Assembly: GCA_024710165.1 (NCBI GenBank) | Contig: JANJVG010000027.1 | Span: 1 to 32,186 of the forward strand | Source: Burkholderiaceae bacterium | GTDB lineage: Bacteria; Pseudomonadota; Gammaproteobacteria; Burkholderiales; Burkholderiaceae_C | Direction of reading: 5' to 3' | DNA length: 32,186 nucleotides | Shown: piece by piece, positions 6,473-15,887 of the stretch | Layout: every line of letters begins with the position of its first letter | Numbering within the stretch: position 1 is the first letter of the stretch | Program-made: the position numbers and the translations under genes | Notes under the pieces: generated by a model | The model's input: the letters and a program-made list of their open reading frames with translations, nothing else | The model's database searches: none | Told to the model about the DNA's origin: nothing

Positions 6473-9400
6473 GAGGTTTCTCCGGTGGTTGTCGTGGAGG
6501 GCCGCACGGGCCCTGGCAAGGGCGCACTGGCGGGCTCGACGGGCGCAAGGGCCTCGGCGCCCCGTGTGCGCCGCGCCACGCGGGTCACGCGCGGATCGGC
6601 CCAGTCGCCATCGATGCGGAACTCCTGGGTGGCGGCCTCGATCAACGGCCCCCGCAAAAACACCTGCGCCAGAAAGCTGCCCAGGCCAACCACGGGGTTG
6701 ATCGCCGTGGCCACCAGCGACGCCGTCATCGCATTGATCTCGGGCACGACCACGACACGCAGATCCTGGGTTTCTCGCTCGATGTCGGCGCGACCCTCCA
6801 TCAGCACCGCAGCATTCACGCCTTTCATCTGCAGGTTGTTGGTGATGGCCACGCCCTGATCAATGCGCACATCACCCCGCACGAAGTCAAAGGCAAAGCC
6901 CTCACTGAACACATCCCGAAAGTCCAGTGTCAGGCGCCGTGGCAGCGACTGCAGGCTGAGCACACCCAGCAGCTTGGCCAGGCCCGGGTCGGCCTTGAGA
7001 AACTGCCCCGCTTCCACATTCAGGTTGATCTGGCCCGTCATCGACGCGTAGTCGGGGCTGATGGGGGCCCCGCGCCAGGCCACCTGCCCCTCCATGCGGC
7101 CCTTGCCCCGGCGCACCACATCGGGCATGCCAAAGCGTGCCAGCAGCTTGCCGGAGTCCTGGATATCGAGCCGAAAACCCAGCACGGTACGGCGCGGTGC
7201 AACGCGCGCGCGCGCCACACCCGAAGGCGCGGCGGACGCGTTGAGGGACGCCCAGTTGCCACTGGCCGTGAGCGCCGCCTCGGGCGTGAGCAGGTTGAAC
7301 TTGCCAAGCCGCCATTCGCGCTGCGCACCTTCCCCGCCGCGGTTCTGCGCTTCGATCTCCAGGCGGCCGAGCTTGCGCCCGCGCAATTCAAAATCCTCCA
7401 CCACGATGTCGAGCGCCGGCAGGTTGCCGGGAGGCTCGTCGAGCAACGCTTCGACCTGAGTGGCCGCACTTTGCGGCACCGTCAGGCGTGCCAGCCGCGC
7501 ATGCAGACGGCCTGCGCCGGCGGCCGGTGCATCCCCTGGGCGGTATTCGACATACCCATTGAGCTCCTGGGCGTCGAGGTTGGCGCGCCAGACCCCTGCC
7601 TCGCGCGAGCCCCCGGCCAGCACGCTGTGCAAGGTCCGCCCCTGTACCGTGAGCGTGCGTGCGCGCACCGCCATCACGGACGGAAAGTAGTCCTGAATCG
7701 CCCCAACACCCGTGCCCGGGGTACCGGAGTCCGGCACCATCAGCAGGGCCTCCCAGGCGTCGGCATCCAAGGCGTCCACCTGGATGTTGGCGGTCACGCC
7801 CCGTTCGGGCTGGGGAACCGTCTCGCCAGGGGCCAGGCCGAGCGCAATGCTGCCGCGCAGCACCCGGGGAGACGCTGCATCCAGATCGCGGACATAGCTG
7901 ACCGTACCCACGCCGCCCACCTCCAGCGCCAGCCGGTCGTGCAGCGGCACCGTCTCCCGCCCCGCCCCGCCTGCGGGAGCCAGTGCCTCGCGGGTGAGCT
8001 GGTTCTCAAACCGCACCGGCATGCTCGACTCCGCGCCCTTGCCCAGGGGCGCAGGCAGGGCAAGGGCCATCCCTTGCAGGCTGGTGCTGACCTGCAGTTC
8101 AGGCACGCCCCGCCGCAATGCCAGGGAGAAGGTGTAGGGCGCGCTGCCCGAGGCCTTGCGCGCCAGCTGGGCCACCAGACCCAGCTCGCTCGCCTGACGC
8201 AGGCCTTCGGCACTGGCCACTCCCTGCGCGCGCAGCTGCAACACAGGCTCTGAGGGCGGCGCCCCGGCGGGCACGGCCCGCATGCCTCCTTCGAGCCGCA
8301 CGTCGCCACCGAAGGCGCGGGCCTGCACACCCGCCAGTGAAAACCCGGTCTCGCTGAACTGCACCGTGCCGCGGACACGCGACAGGGCCGGCGTATCCGG
8401 CGTGATTCGCACCTCGTTGCCGGCCAGCGCCAGGCTGCCCTGCACACGCGACTTGTGGATCTCGCTGATCGGCAGGCTCAGGCGCAGACGCAGGTCGGCA
8501 TGGCCCGAACCGCTGGCCTGGTCGAGGGCCTGGCCGGTCATGGCCGACAGCGGAGAGGTGGCCATGATGGCGAGCAGCTCGGGCAACGGCCCCCGGGTGT
8601 CGGCGCTCACATCCACCACGGTGTGGGAGAGATCCGGAATCTGCGCTTGCACCTGGGTGGCCTGCACCCCGGGGCTGCCCGTGAAACGGCCGCTGGCGCC
8701 CTGCACCCGCATGGACGAGCGCTCGAACACCAACTCACCCGAAAGCCCGGTGAGGGCGGGCCAGGGCTTCTCGCCGGCGGGCTGCAGCCGACGCGGGACA
8801 AAGGCATAGGTGACACCATGCACCCGCGCGGCGATGCGGAATTCACCCTGTCTCGGATTGTCAAAGGGCATGTCGTACAGGTCGCCACGGACCCGAAACT
8901 CCACCGCGCTGGCCTGCCCTGCCACCACCGAGTCGCGCACATAGTGGCGCGCATCCTGCGCGATCGACAAGGGCAGGTAACGGTGTACGCGCGTTCCATC
9001 GGCGCGCGTGAGGGTGCCGCTGAGATCCAGCACCCCGGGAAACCGGGAGCGACTGCCCGAGCGCCCCGGATCACTGGTATGCCAGGTGGCACGCACCTCA
9101 CCCTGTGCGTCGGCATTGGCGAAACGGGTGTCGCTCACCTGCACAGCGATGCGCTCACCCTCCAGCTGCCAGTCCACCGTGCTGCGGAACTGGTCCAGGG
9201 GCAGCAACGGGTCTTCGAACACCCCTGGCAGCACCAGAGCCCCCTGGTCTATGGAAACGGTGGCCTTGCCTCCCTTGTGCGTCAGATCAAAATCCACCGT
9301 GGCCCCGCGCAGGCCGATGGCAGCGGCAGCATCTTCCTGCGGGGCGCCGGCCAGTGACAGCCCGCTCACCCGCCCCCGGGCCTGGTAAGCGCGCGGCGCG

Positions 9401-10626
9401 GTCGGCTCCCCCTGCCAGCTGGCCTGGACCGACTCCACCAGCCCCTGCGGCACATAGGTGCGCAAGGCATGGTGCATGGCGGTGCCCAGTGGCACGCGGT
9501 CGGCAATGCGCGCCAGTGCCGCCAGGTCCAGCCGGTCGGCCAGCAGGGTGCCCTGGGCGGGCAGCGCCTTGTGGGCCTCGGTGTGCTTGAGCTCCAGATT
9601 GCCGCCCGGCCAGTGCAGACCGTCGTCGGTCACGAAATGCAGGTTCTCTGTGGAAAACTCCAGCCCGCCCACGGGCCTGCGCCCCCCCACGCGCCCCTGC
9701 ACCACCGACAAGGACAGGGGAGCCAGCCCCTCCCCGAGGGTGGCCTGGACCTGCGCCAGCGCCACATCCGCCGTACCGCCGACCAGCCGGCCGCGCTCCA
9801 CATCGACCCAGGCGCGCACCGCACCGTGGCCCTGGGCCACTGCAACGCCCAGATCAGCATGGTGGCTCAGGCGCGACACATCCACCCGGGAAAAATCGGC
9901 AAACAGCTGACCGCTCCAGTCCTGCCAGCGCCCGCTGCGCGTGGTCAGCAGGGGCTGGCGGAACTGCCCTGCCAGCATGAAGCGGTTGCCCCATTCGGCC
10001 GGCGGCGTCGCGTCGATGCGCAGGCTGTGGCGCCAGTTGCCATTGCGCAGCAGCACATCCACACCCTCCAGCGCCAGCGGGGGCGCAGCGCGCAGTTCGT
10101 CCGTCCAGCGCAGGGTGCCGTCCCGTATCAGCACTTCGGGCTGGGCAAAAATCCAGTCTGCCACGCCGCCATCGTCCGGGTCGGTGCCCGAAACCTCCAG
10201 GCCGGCCACCAGAATGCGGCCATCTGCCGTGCGCCGCAGCTCCAGCACCGGCTGCTCGATGTACAACTGTTCGAAACCAAAATTCCAGAGCGAACGCGGC
10301 GACAGGGCCACCACCACACGCGGCAGACGCAGCGCTTCGCGCCCCGCGGCGTCCAGCAGTGCCACATGGCCCAGCTCAAGGGTGGGAATCAGCCCCTCGG
10401 TGCGCGCCTCGATGGTCCCCAGCCGCACAGGCACCCCCAGAGCTCGTCCGGCCTGCATTTCCAGCGACGCACGGTAATCGCCGATTCGCGGCACAATCCA
10501 GCCGTGAATCGCTCCCCAAGCGACTGTGAGCACCAGGCCCATGGCCAGCAGCAGGCCCAGAGACCACCGCGCAAACACTGCCACGACTTTCAGCAGGCGC
10601 GATGGATGGGGCACAGGGTCGTTCAT
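6469..10626 (-). CDS. yhdP: YhdP/AsmA-like family protein (TIGR02099 type), 1385 aa
   Basis: A very long envelope protein of the AsmA-like group. E. coli YhdP is an inner-membrane-anchored bridge helping phospholipid move to the outer membrane. One N-terminal TM helix (about 17-40, FARWSLGLLLAMGLVLTVAWG) is followed by the typical GRALGVPVRLGTIEARTEGLIPTLELG opening. A long beta-rich repeat region comes next. The AsmA C-terminal module shows DVRIDQGVAITNNLQMKGVNA and EINAMTASLVATAINPVVG near 1250-1340. It is somewhat longer than E. coli YhdP. The ATG at 10626 has no strong ribosome site. It heads the four-gene operon and is divergent from glnE across about 100 bp. Confidence 0.9.
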   Translation of the reverse strand: MNDPVPHPSRLLKVVAVFARWSLGLLLAMGLVLTVAWGAIHGWIVPRIGDYRASLEMQAGRALGVPVRLGTIEARTEGLIPTLELGHVALLDAAGREALRLPRVVVALSPRSLWNFGFEQLYIEQPVLELRRTADGRILVAGLEVSGTDPDDGGVADWIFAQPEVLIRDGTLRWTDELRAAPPLALEGVDVLLRNGNWRHSLRIDATPPAEWGNRFMLAGQFRQPLLTTRSGRWQDWSGQLFADFSRVDVSRLSHHADLGVAVAQGHGAVRAWVDVERGRLVGGTADVALAQVQATLGEGLAPLSLSVVQGRVGGRRPVGGLEFSTENLHFVTDDGLHWPGGNLELKHTEAHKALPAQGTLLADRLDLAALARIADRVPLGTAMHHALRTYVPQGLVESVQASWQGEPTAPRAYQARGRVSGLSLAGAPQEDAAAAIGLRGATVDFDLTHKGGKATVSIDQGALVLPGVFEDPLLPLDQFRSTVDWQLEGERIAVQVSDTRFANADAQGEVRATWHTSDPGRSGSRSRFPGVLDLSGTLTRADGTRVHRYLPLSIAQDARHYVRDSVVAGQASAVEFRVRGDLYDMPFDNPRQGEFRIAARVHGVTYAFVPRRLQPAGEKPWPALTGLSGELVFERSSMRVQGASGRFTGSPGVQATQVQAQIPDLSHTVVDVSADTRGPLPELLAIMATSPLSAMTGQALDQASGSGHADLRLRLSLPISEIHKSRVQGSLALAGNEVRITPDTPALSRVRGTVQFSETGFSLAGVQARAFGGDVRLEGGMRAVPAGAPPSEPVLQLRAQGVASAEGLRQASELGLVAQLARKASGSAPYTFSLALRRGVPELQVSTSLQGMALALPAPLGKGAESSMPVRFENQLTREALAPAGGAGRETVPLHDRLALEVGGVGTVSYVRDLDAASPRVLRGSIALGLAPGETVPQPERGVTANIQVDALDADAWEALLMVPDSGTPGTGVGAIQDYFPSVMAVRARTLTVQGRTLHSVLAGGSREAGVWRANLDAQELNGYVEYRPGDAPAAGAGRLHARLARLTVPQSAATQVEALLDEPPGNLPALDIVVEDFELRGRKLGRLEIEAQNRGGEGAQREWRLGKFNLLTPEAALTASGNWASLNASAAPSGVARARVAPRRTVLGFRLDIQDSGKLLARFGMPDVVRRGKGRMEGQVAWRGAPISPDYASMTGQINLNVEAGQFLKADPGLAKLLGVLSLQSLPRRLTLDFRDVFSEGFAFDFVRGDVRIDQGVAITNNLQMKGVNAAVLMEGRADIERETQDLRVVVVPEINAMTASLVATAINPVVGLGSFLAQVFLRGPLIEAATQEFRIDGDWADPRVTRVARRTRGAEALAPVEPASAPLPGPVRPSTTTTGETS

Positions 10627-10728
10627 GGCGGGCTGGAGATGAGACAGGAATTATGACCCGCTGCCCTGGTGCGGGTTCAGTGCAACCCGGTGTCCTTTTA
10701 CCTGCGGCCTTGCCGCACCGCGCAGGCC

Positions 10729-13548
10729 ATGCAAACTGAATTGAACGACAGCACCCCCGACGGCTCCGGCCTTGCAGCCCATTCGCGTTTTTTCCAGCGC
10801 CTGCACCGCCGCTACGGTGCCGAACTGACCCTGCTGCCCCCTGGCGCACCCGTGCTCGCCACCATGGAAGCCACCCTGGAGGCGCTGCTTGCACGCGGGC
10901 ACGACACCCCAACGGCCCTGCGCATGCTGCGCCAGATGGTGATGGAGCGGCTGATGCGAATGGACTGTGAAGCACAGGCACCGCTGGGCGATATCACCCG
11001 TGCCGTCACGGAGCTGGCCGAGCTGGCCCTGGACCGCGCCTGCCGTCTGGCACGCGAAGAGCTCGACACCCGCCACGGCGCCCCCTGCGGCCCGGATGGT
11101 CAGCCCGTCGAGTTGTGGATCATCGGCATGGGCAAGCTGGGCGCGCGCGAGCTCAATGTGTCGAGCGACATCGACCTCATCTACGTCTATGGTCACGATG
11201 GCGAAACGTGCGGCACCGCCGACGGACGCGGGCGCATCTCGAACCACGAGTACTTTGCACGCGCCGTCAAGATCATCTACAGCGCCGTAGGCGACACTTC
11301 CGAGCACGGCTGCGTGTTCCGCATGGACCTGGCCCTGCGGCCCAACGGCAACTCCGGCCCGCCGGCAATCTCGCTCGCTGCACTGGAAGATTACCTGCAG
11401 GTGCAGGGGCGTGAATGGGAGCGCTTTGCCTGGCTCAAGAGCCGCGTGGTTGCCCCCCGGGAATGCATCGCCAGCCCAGCGGTGCAGGCCTTGCGTGGCG
11501 TGGTGCTTCCGTTCGTGTTCCGCCGTTACCTCGACTACAGCGTGTTTGACGCCTTGCGCGCGCTGCACCGCCAGATCCGTGACCATGCCGCCAAGCGCAG
11601 CGCGGGCCACCCGGAGCGCGCCAACGACGTCAAGCTCTCGCGCGGTGGCATCCGCGAAATCGAGTTCACCGTGCAACTGCTGCAAGTGGTGCGCGGGGGG
11701 CAATTCCCCGAACTGCGCCGCCGCCCCACCCTGGATGCGCTCGATCGCCTGGCCGGCGCTGGACTGATGCCGCGGGAAACGGCTGACGCCCTGGCACGCG
11801 CCTACATCTTTCTGCGCCAGGTAGAGCACCGCATCCAGTACCTGGACGACCAGCAGACCCACATCCTGCCCACACGCGATGACGACCTGACCTGGATCGC
11901 ACACACCATGGGCTATGCCGACGGCAGCCGCTTTCTGCACGACCTGGACATGCACCGCGAATTGGTGGCCCAGGAATTCGACATCCTGCTCGGCGGCGAC
12001 GAACCGAAAAAATGCAACGGCTGCAAAGGTGCCCAGGCAAACACCGCCGCGCCGCCGGAGCTTGACGCCCTGCTCGAGTCCTTGCCACCGCTGTTGCGTG
12101 AACGCGTGGCCGAGTGGCGCAACCACCCACGCGTGGCAGCGCTTCGCGACGAGGCCCGCACGCGCCTGTTCCGCCTGGTGCAGCGCACCGCCCTGTGGCT
12201 GCGCGAGGGCCGGGTAGGTGACGAAGCCGCCGTGCGCCTGGTGAACTGGCTCGAACCACTGCTGCGGCGCGAGAGCTACCTGGCCCTGCTGCTGGAGCGC
12301 CCGGCCGTGCACGAACAGCTCCTGCACCTGCTGGGCGCCGCGCGCTGGCCCGCGCGCTACCTGCTGCAGCACCCGGGCGTGATCGACGAGCTGGCGGGCA
12401 GCTCGCTGCTGTCCGAGCGCTTTGTCGCGGCCGATTTCGAACGGGATCTGCAACTGCGGCTGGCCTCGCTGCGCTCGACGCAGGAAGACGACGACGAGAC
12501 CCTGCTCAACCTGCTGCGCCGTGCGCACCATGCCGAAATCTTTCGCACCCTGGCGCGCGATGTGGAGGGCCGCATCACCGTGGAGCAGGTCGCCGACGAT
12601 CTCTCGCTGCTGGCCGACAGCGTGCTGCGCATCACCGCCCAATGGTGCTGGAGCCGCCTCAAGCAGCGCCACCGCGACACGCCGCAGTTCGGCATCATCG
12701 GCTACGGCAAGCTCGGCGGCAAGGAGCTGGGCTACGGCAGCGACCTGGACATCGTGTTCGTGTTCGACGACGAGGACGAACGCGCCCCCGAGATCTACGC
12801 CGCCTTCGTGCGCAAGCTCATCAACTGGCTCACCGTGAAAACAGGCGAGGGCGACCTGTTCGAGATCGACACCGCCTTGCGGCCCAACGGCAACTCCGGC
12901 CTGCTGGTCACGAGCTTCGAGGCCTACGCCAACTACCAGCAGCAGCGTGGCAGCAACACCGCCTGGACCTGGGAGCACCAGGCCATGACGCGCGCGCGCT
13001 TCGTGCTGGGCAGCGAAGACCTGCCCGGCACCGAGGACCCCGCAACGGTATCCCGGGCGCGCCCCTCCTTGCGCGAGCGCTTCGACGCCGTGCGCCAGGC
13101 CGTGATCACGGCAGCGCGGGAGCCCCAGGCACTGCGCCTGGAGATACAGGCCATGCGCGAGCGCGTACGCTCGGCGCATCCGGCCCCCCAGGGGCAGTTC
13201 GACATCAAGCACAGCCCCGGTGGCATGGTGGACGCCGAGTTTGCCGTGCAATACCTCGTGCTCTCGCAGTCGGGCATCCACCCTGAGCTCGTGGGCAATG
13301 TGGGCAACATCGCCCTGCTGCAGCGCGCCGAGGCCGCCGGCCTGCTGCCCCCGGGCGTGGGGCAGGCCGCCGCCAGCGCCTACCGCGAACTGCGGCGTGT
13401 GCAGCACCGTGCACGGCTCGACGAAGCCCCCACCCAGGTGCCACTCGCCGAGCTGGCGTGCGAGCGCAGCGCGGTGCTGGAACTGTGGCAGGCCGTGTTT
13501 GGGGATGCCCAGGCGTCCCACGGGGCCCCAGCGGCAGTTGTTCCCTGA
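10729..13548 (+). CDS. glnE: Bifunctional glutamine synthetase adenylyltransferase/adenylyl-removing enzyme, 939 aa
   Basis: GlnE adenylylates and deadenylylates glutamine synthetase in response to PII and glutamine. Both nucleotidyltransferase modules are complete. The N-terminal (adenylyl-removing) module has GMGKLGARELNVSSDIDL with D147 and D149. The C-terminal (adenylylating) module has GYGKLGGKELGYGSDLDI with D672 and D674. The two repeats of ALRPNGNSG and the HEIEF-like RGGIREIEFTVQ and PGGMVDAEFAVQY segments fit the family. Length is close to the E. coli protein (946 aa). ATG 10729 is chosen over a GTG at 10669, which only adds 20 atypical residues. The CNGCKG insert near 435 is a local peculiarity. 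Confidence 0.96.
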   Translation: MQTELNDSTPDGSGLAAHSRFFQRLHRRYGAELTLLPPGAPVLATMEATLEALLARGHDTPTALRMLRQMVMERLMRMDCEAQAPLGDITRAVTELAELALDRACRLAREELDTRHGAPCGPDGQPVELWIIGMGKLGARELNVSSDIDLIYVYGHDGETCGTADGRGRISNHEYFARAVKIIYSAVGDTSEHGCVFRMDLALRPNGNSGPPAISLAALEDYLQVQGREWERFAWLKSRVVAPRECIASPAVQALRGVVLPFVFRRYLDYSVFDALRALHRQIRDHAAKRSAGHPERANDVKLSRGGIREIEFTVQLLQVVRGGQFPELRRRPTLDALDRLAGAGLMPRETADALARAYIFLRQVEHRIQYLDDQQTHILPTRDDDLTWIAHTMGYADGSRFLHDLDMHRELVAQEFDILLGGDEPKKCNGCKGAQANTAAPPELDALLESLPPLLRERVAEWRNHPRVAALRDEARTRLFRLVQRTALWLREGRVGDEAAVRLVNWLEPLLRRESYLALLLERPAVHEQLLHLLGAARWPARYLLQHPGVIDELAGSSLLSERFVAADFERDLQLRLASLRSTQEDDDETLLNLLRRAHHAEIFRTLARDVEGRITVEQVADDLSLLADSVLRITAQWCWSRLKQRHRDTPQFGIIGYGKLGGKELGYGSDLDIVFVFDDEDERAPEIYAAFVRKLINWLTVKTGEGDLFEIDTALRPNGNSGLLVTSFEAYANYQQQRGSNTAWTWEHQAMTRARFVLGSEDLPGTEDPATVSRARPSLRERFDAVRQAVITAAREPQALRLEIQAMRERVRSAHPAPQGQFDIKHSPGGMVDAEFAVQYLVLSQSGIHPELVGNVGNIALLQRAEAAGLLPPGVGQAAASAYRELRRVQHRARLDEAPTQVPLAELACERSAVLELWQAVFGDAQASHGAPAAVVP

Positions 13549-13600
13549 AATACGGGCGTTCTCCACGGGTTTGCGCGCTTTTGCCCTGCCAAGGGTTCGG

Positions 13601-13606
13601 GATAAT
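13601..13606 (+). promoter_or_regulatory. Candidate -10 box (GATAAT) for the HD-GYP-like gene
   Basis: GATAAT sits only 12 bp before the ATG at 13618 and no Shine-Dalgarno is present, so the transcript could be leaderless or nearly so. A -35 candidate TTTTGC at 13579-13584 would give a 16-bp spacer but is a poor match. Low confidence. Confidence 0.35.
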
Positions 13607-13617
13607 GCGCGCAGACC

Positions 13618-14829
13618 ATGAATCTTGTCCCACTGAGCGTTGAGTCCATCCAGTTTGGCCACCCGCTGCCCTTTGTGCTGCGCGGGGCTGATGGATCGTT
13701 GCTGGCACAGAAAGGGTTCATCATTCGCAACCGCGAAGACCTGAACAACCTGCTGTCGCGCGGCGTGCAGCTGTGCGTGGACACGGACGAATCCGGCGAA
13801 AGCCACCGGGCCTACCTCGCCAGCCTGCAGAGAATGCTGATCGCCGACACCAACCTCGGTGAAATTGCCAGCATGAAGATCAGCGCGGCCGAGCCTGCCG
13901 AGCGCAGCCGCGCCGACACAGGCCCGGCCGACTGGCCCGCCCTCCAGGAGCGCGCCACCCAGCTGCTGCGCGGGCCCCAGGTGGGCGACTTCGGCTCCCG
14001 CTTCCAGGCACTGCACGAAGAACTGGTGCGCCACACCACCCACACCCCGGACGCCACCGTGCTGGCACTCATCTACCTGTCGGCCCAGGAAACCCGCCTG
14101 TACAGCGCCACCCACGCGATGCTGGTGTCCTGCGTATGCATGCTGACGGCGCGTGAAGTGCTGGGCTGGCCCGAGACAAAAGTGCTTACCCTGGGCCGCG
14201 CGGCCCTGAGCATGAATGTCGCCATGACAGAGCTGCAGGACCAGCTGGTGCTGCAGGCACTGCCCCTCACGGCAACCCAGATTGCCGCCGTGGAAAACCA
14301 TGCCAGCCGCTCCGAAGCCCTGCTGCGCCAAATGGGTGTGGCCGACCCGGTATGGCTCGAAGCCGTGCGCTGCCACCACCACCGCTTGCCCGGCCCGCTC
14401 GATCAGAAGACCGCAGCCCAGCAGATCGCCCGGCTGATCCAGCGCGCAGACATTTTTGCAGCTCGCCTGGCACCCCGCATTGCGCGCTGGCCCATGCCCG
14501 TCACCGCAGCCATGCAGGCCTGCTATTACGACGAGGAGCACAAAATGGACCCGGCTGGCGCTGCGCTGGTCAAGGCCTTGGGCATCTATCCTCCCGGCGC
14601 CTTTGTGCGGCTGGCCTCGCAGGAAGTCGCCATCGTGCTGCGCCGCGGCCCCTCCGCCGCCACGCCACGGGTTGCGGTGGTGATGAACCGCTCGGGCATG
14701 CCCACCGGCGAGATGATTCCCCGCAACACCGCACAGCCCTCGTGCAAGATCATCGCCCCGGTGGCCCAGAAAGATGTGCGCGTGCAGTTCCCGGTATCGC
14801 GCCTGGTGGCCATGTCCGAGAAGATCTGA
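13618..14829 (+). CDS. HD-GYP-like protein with degenerate active site, 403 aa
   Basis: Its arrangement follows HD-GYP c-di-GMP phosphodiesterases. An N-terminal regulatory segment (about 10-60, GADGSLLAQKGFIIRNREDLNNLL) is followed by a linker, the helical HD-GYP domain from about 125 to 330, and a C-terminal beta tail (GIYPPGAFVRLASQEVAIVL). H166, H228 and H253-H254 match metal-ligand positions. The HD pair expected in ALLHDIGK is instead M199-N200 (AALSMNVAM), and the GYP loop after HHE is replaced by HHRLPGPLDQ. Phosphodiesterase activity is therefore doubtful, and a binding or scaffolding role is more likely. It starts 69 bp after glnE, possibly from its own promoter. Confidence 0.8.
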   Translation: MNLVPLSVESIQFGHPLPFVLRGADGSLLAQKGFIIRNREDLNNLLSRGVQLCVDTDESGESHRAYLASLQRMLIADTNLGEIASMKISAAEPAERSRADTGPADWPALQERATQLLRGPQVGDFGSRFQALHEELVRHTTHTPDATVLALIYLSAQETRLYSATHAMLVSCVCMLTAREVLGWPETKVLTLGRAALSMNVAMTELQDQLVLQALPLTATQIAAVENHASRSEALLRQMGVADPVWLEAVRCHHHRLPGPLDQKTAAQQIARLIQRADIFAARLAPRIARWPMPVTAAMQACYYDEEHKMDPAGAALVKALGIYPPGAFVRLASQEVAIVLRRGPSAATPRVAVVMNRSGMPTGEMIPRNTAQPSCKIIAPVAQKDVRVQFPVSRLVAMSEKI

Positions 14830-14853
14830 GCCTCACCGTGCACGCCCCGGGCA

Positions 14854-15801
14854 TCACCCGGCGTTCTCGCGCCACCGGGCCACCTGCTCCTGCAGCGCCC
14901 CAAGTGTGGGCAGCACCGCCACACCGGCAATGCTGCGCGCCTGCAGAAAGGGGGCACTTCCGCCCACCCAGATGTCCACCGGCACGGGCAGGCGCTGGCG
15001 CAGTTCGCGCAGACCGGTCTGCGCTGCCTGGACCCCGATCACGGGCGTGAAACTCAGGGCCACGATGTCGGCCCGGCATGCCTGCGCAGCCTGGGCGATA
15101 TCGGCCACCGGGGTCTGCGGCCCCAAGGGCAGACAGTGACAGCCCTCCAGCGCCAGCAGGGTCTCCACCATGAGCAGGCCCAGGCCATGCGGTTCTTGCG
15201 GAAAGGTGGTCAGCAACACCCTGGGCGAGGCCGTCACCGCCGCAGGCGCCACCTCGACAATGGCATTGCGCAGTACCCCCGTGATGCACTCGGTATAGAG
15301 ATGCTCCTCGAACACCTGCACGCGCCCCTGCAGCCAGGCCTGGCCCACGGCCGTGGTCAGCGGTGCCACCAGCAGGGTGACGAAGTCCACCAGACCCATG
15401 CGCAAAAACGCCTGCTGGAGCTGGCTGCGCAGGCCCTGCACATCGTGGCGCGCCAGCAAATCCAGATAGGGCGCCAGTGCAGCATCCACACCAGCCGCCC
15501 CGTTCGCCCGCGGCACCCGACGCTGTGGAGCCATGGCACCGCCCTGCAGGGCCTGCAGAGCCTGCGGCTCCAGCCCTACGATGCGCCCGGGCCGGTGCCC
15601 GGCATCCATCAGCCGCCGGATGGTGCGCAGCCGCTCGACCTGATCGGCCGGGTACACCCGGTCGCCGCCGGCATCACGCCCGGGCTGCGGAAAACCGTAG
15701 CGTCGCTCCCACACGCGCAGGGTGTCCTTGGACAGGCCTGTATCGCGCTCCACGGCGGCAATGCTGTAGGTGGGCGCCGGGGCACCAAAACGATCATTCA
15801 T
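14854..15801 (-). CDS. MerR-family regulator with B12-binding domain, CarH/LitR-type light sensor, 315 aa
   Basis: A dark-state repressor type that uses adenosylcobalamin as chromophore. The MerR helix-turn-helix is at 12-75 (YSIAAVERDTGLSKDTLRVWERRYGFPQP). A four-helix B12-cap follows (about 105-185) containing the light-sensor signature W156-x9-E166-H167. A Rossmann B12-binding domain then carries E203-P-H205-G-L-G208, where H205 is the expected cobalt ligand. ATG 15801 has AGGCG upstream, and the longer frame to 15855 is not supported. The residue after W156 is Leu, whereas Thermus CarH has His there, as I recall. It is divergent from a glutathione peroxidase and close to a fatty-acid remodelling operon, which suits control of photo-oxidative defence. 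Confidence 0.85.
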   Translation of the reverse strand: MNDRFGAPAPTYSIAAVERDTGLSKDTLRVWERRYGFPQPGRDAGGDRVYPADQVERLRTIRRLMDAGHRPGRIVGLEPQALQALQGGAMAPQRRVPRANGAAGVDAALAPYLDLLARHDVQGLRSQLQQAFLRMGLVDFVTLLVAPLTTAVGQAWLQGRVQVFEEHLYTECITGVLRNAIVEVAPAAVTASPRVLLTTFPQEPHGLGLLMVETLLALEGCHCLPLGPQTPVADIAQAAQACRADIVALSFTPVIGVQAAQTGLRELRQRLPVPVDIWVGGSAPFLQARSIAGVAVLPTLGALQEQVARWRENAG

Positions 15802-15887
15802 ATCAACGCCTGGATAGTTCTGAACCTGACAACGCCCCATCACCGCAGGCCTCACCCGCTCAACGTGCGAGGGTGTTCAGCACACAT

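Noticed and set aside
10651-14541. Minus-strand open frame of 1296 codons antisense to glnE and the HD-GYP-like gene
   Set aside because: It is a high-GC shadow. The composition is rich in Gln, Gly, Ala and His with no domain, and it runs across two well-supported plus-strand genes.
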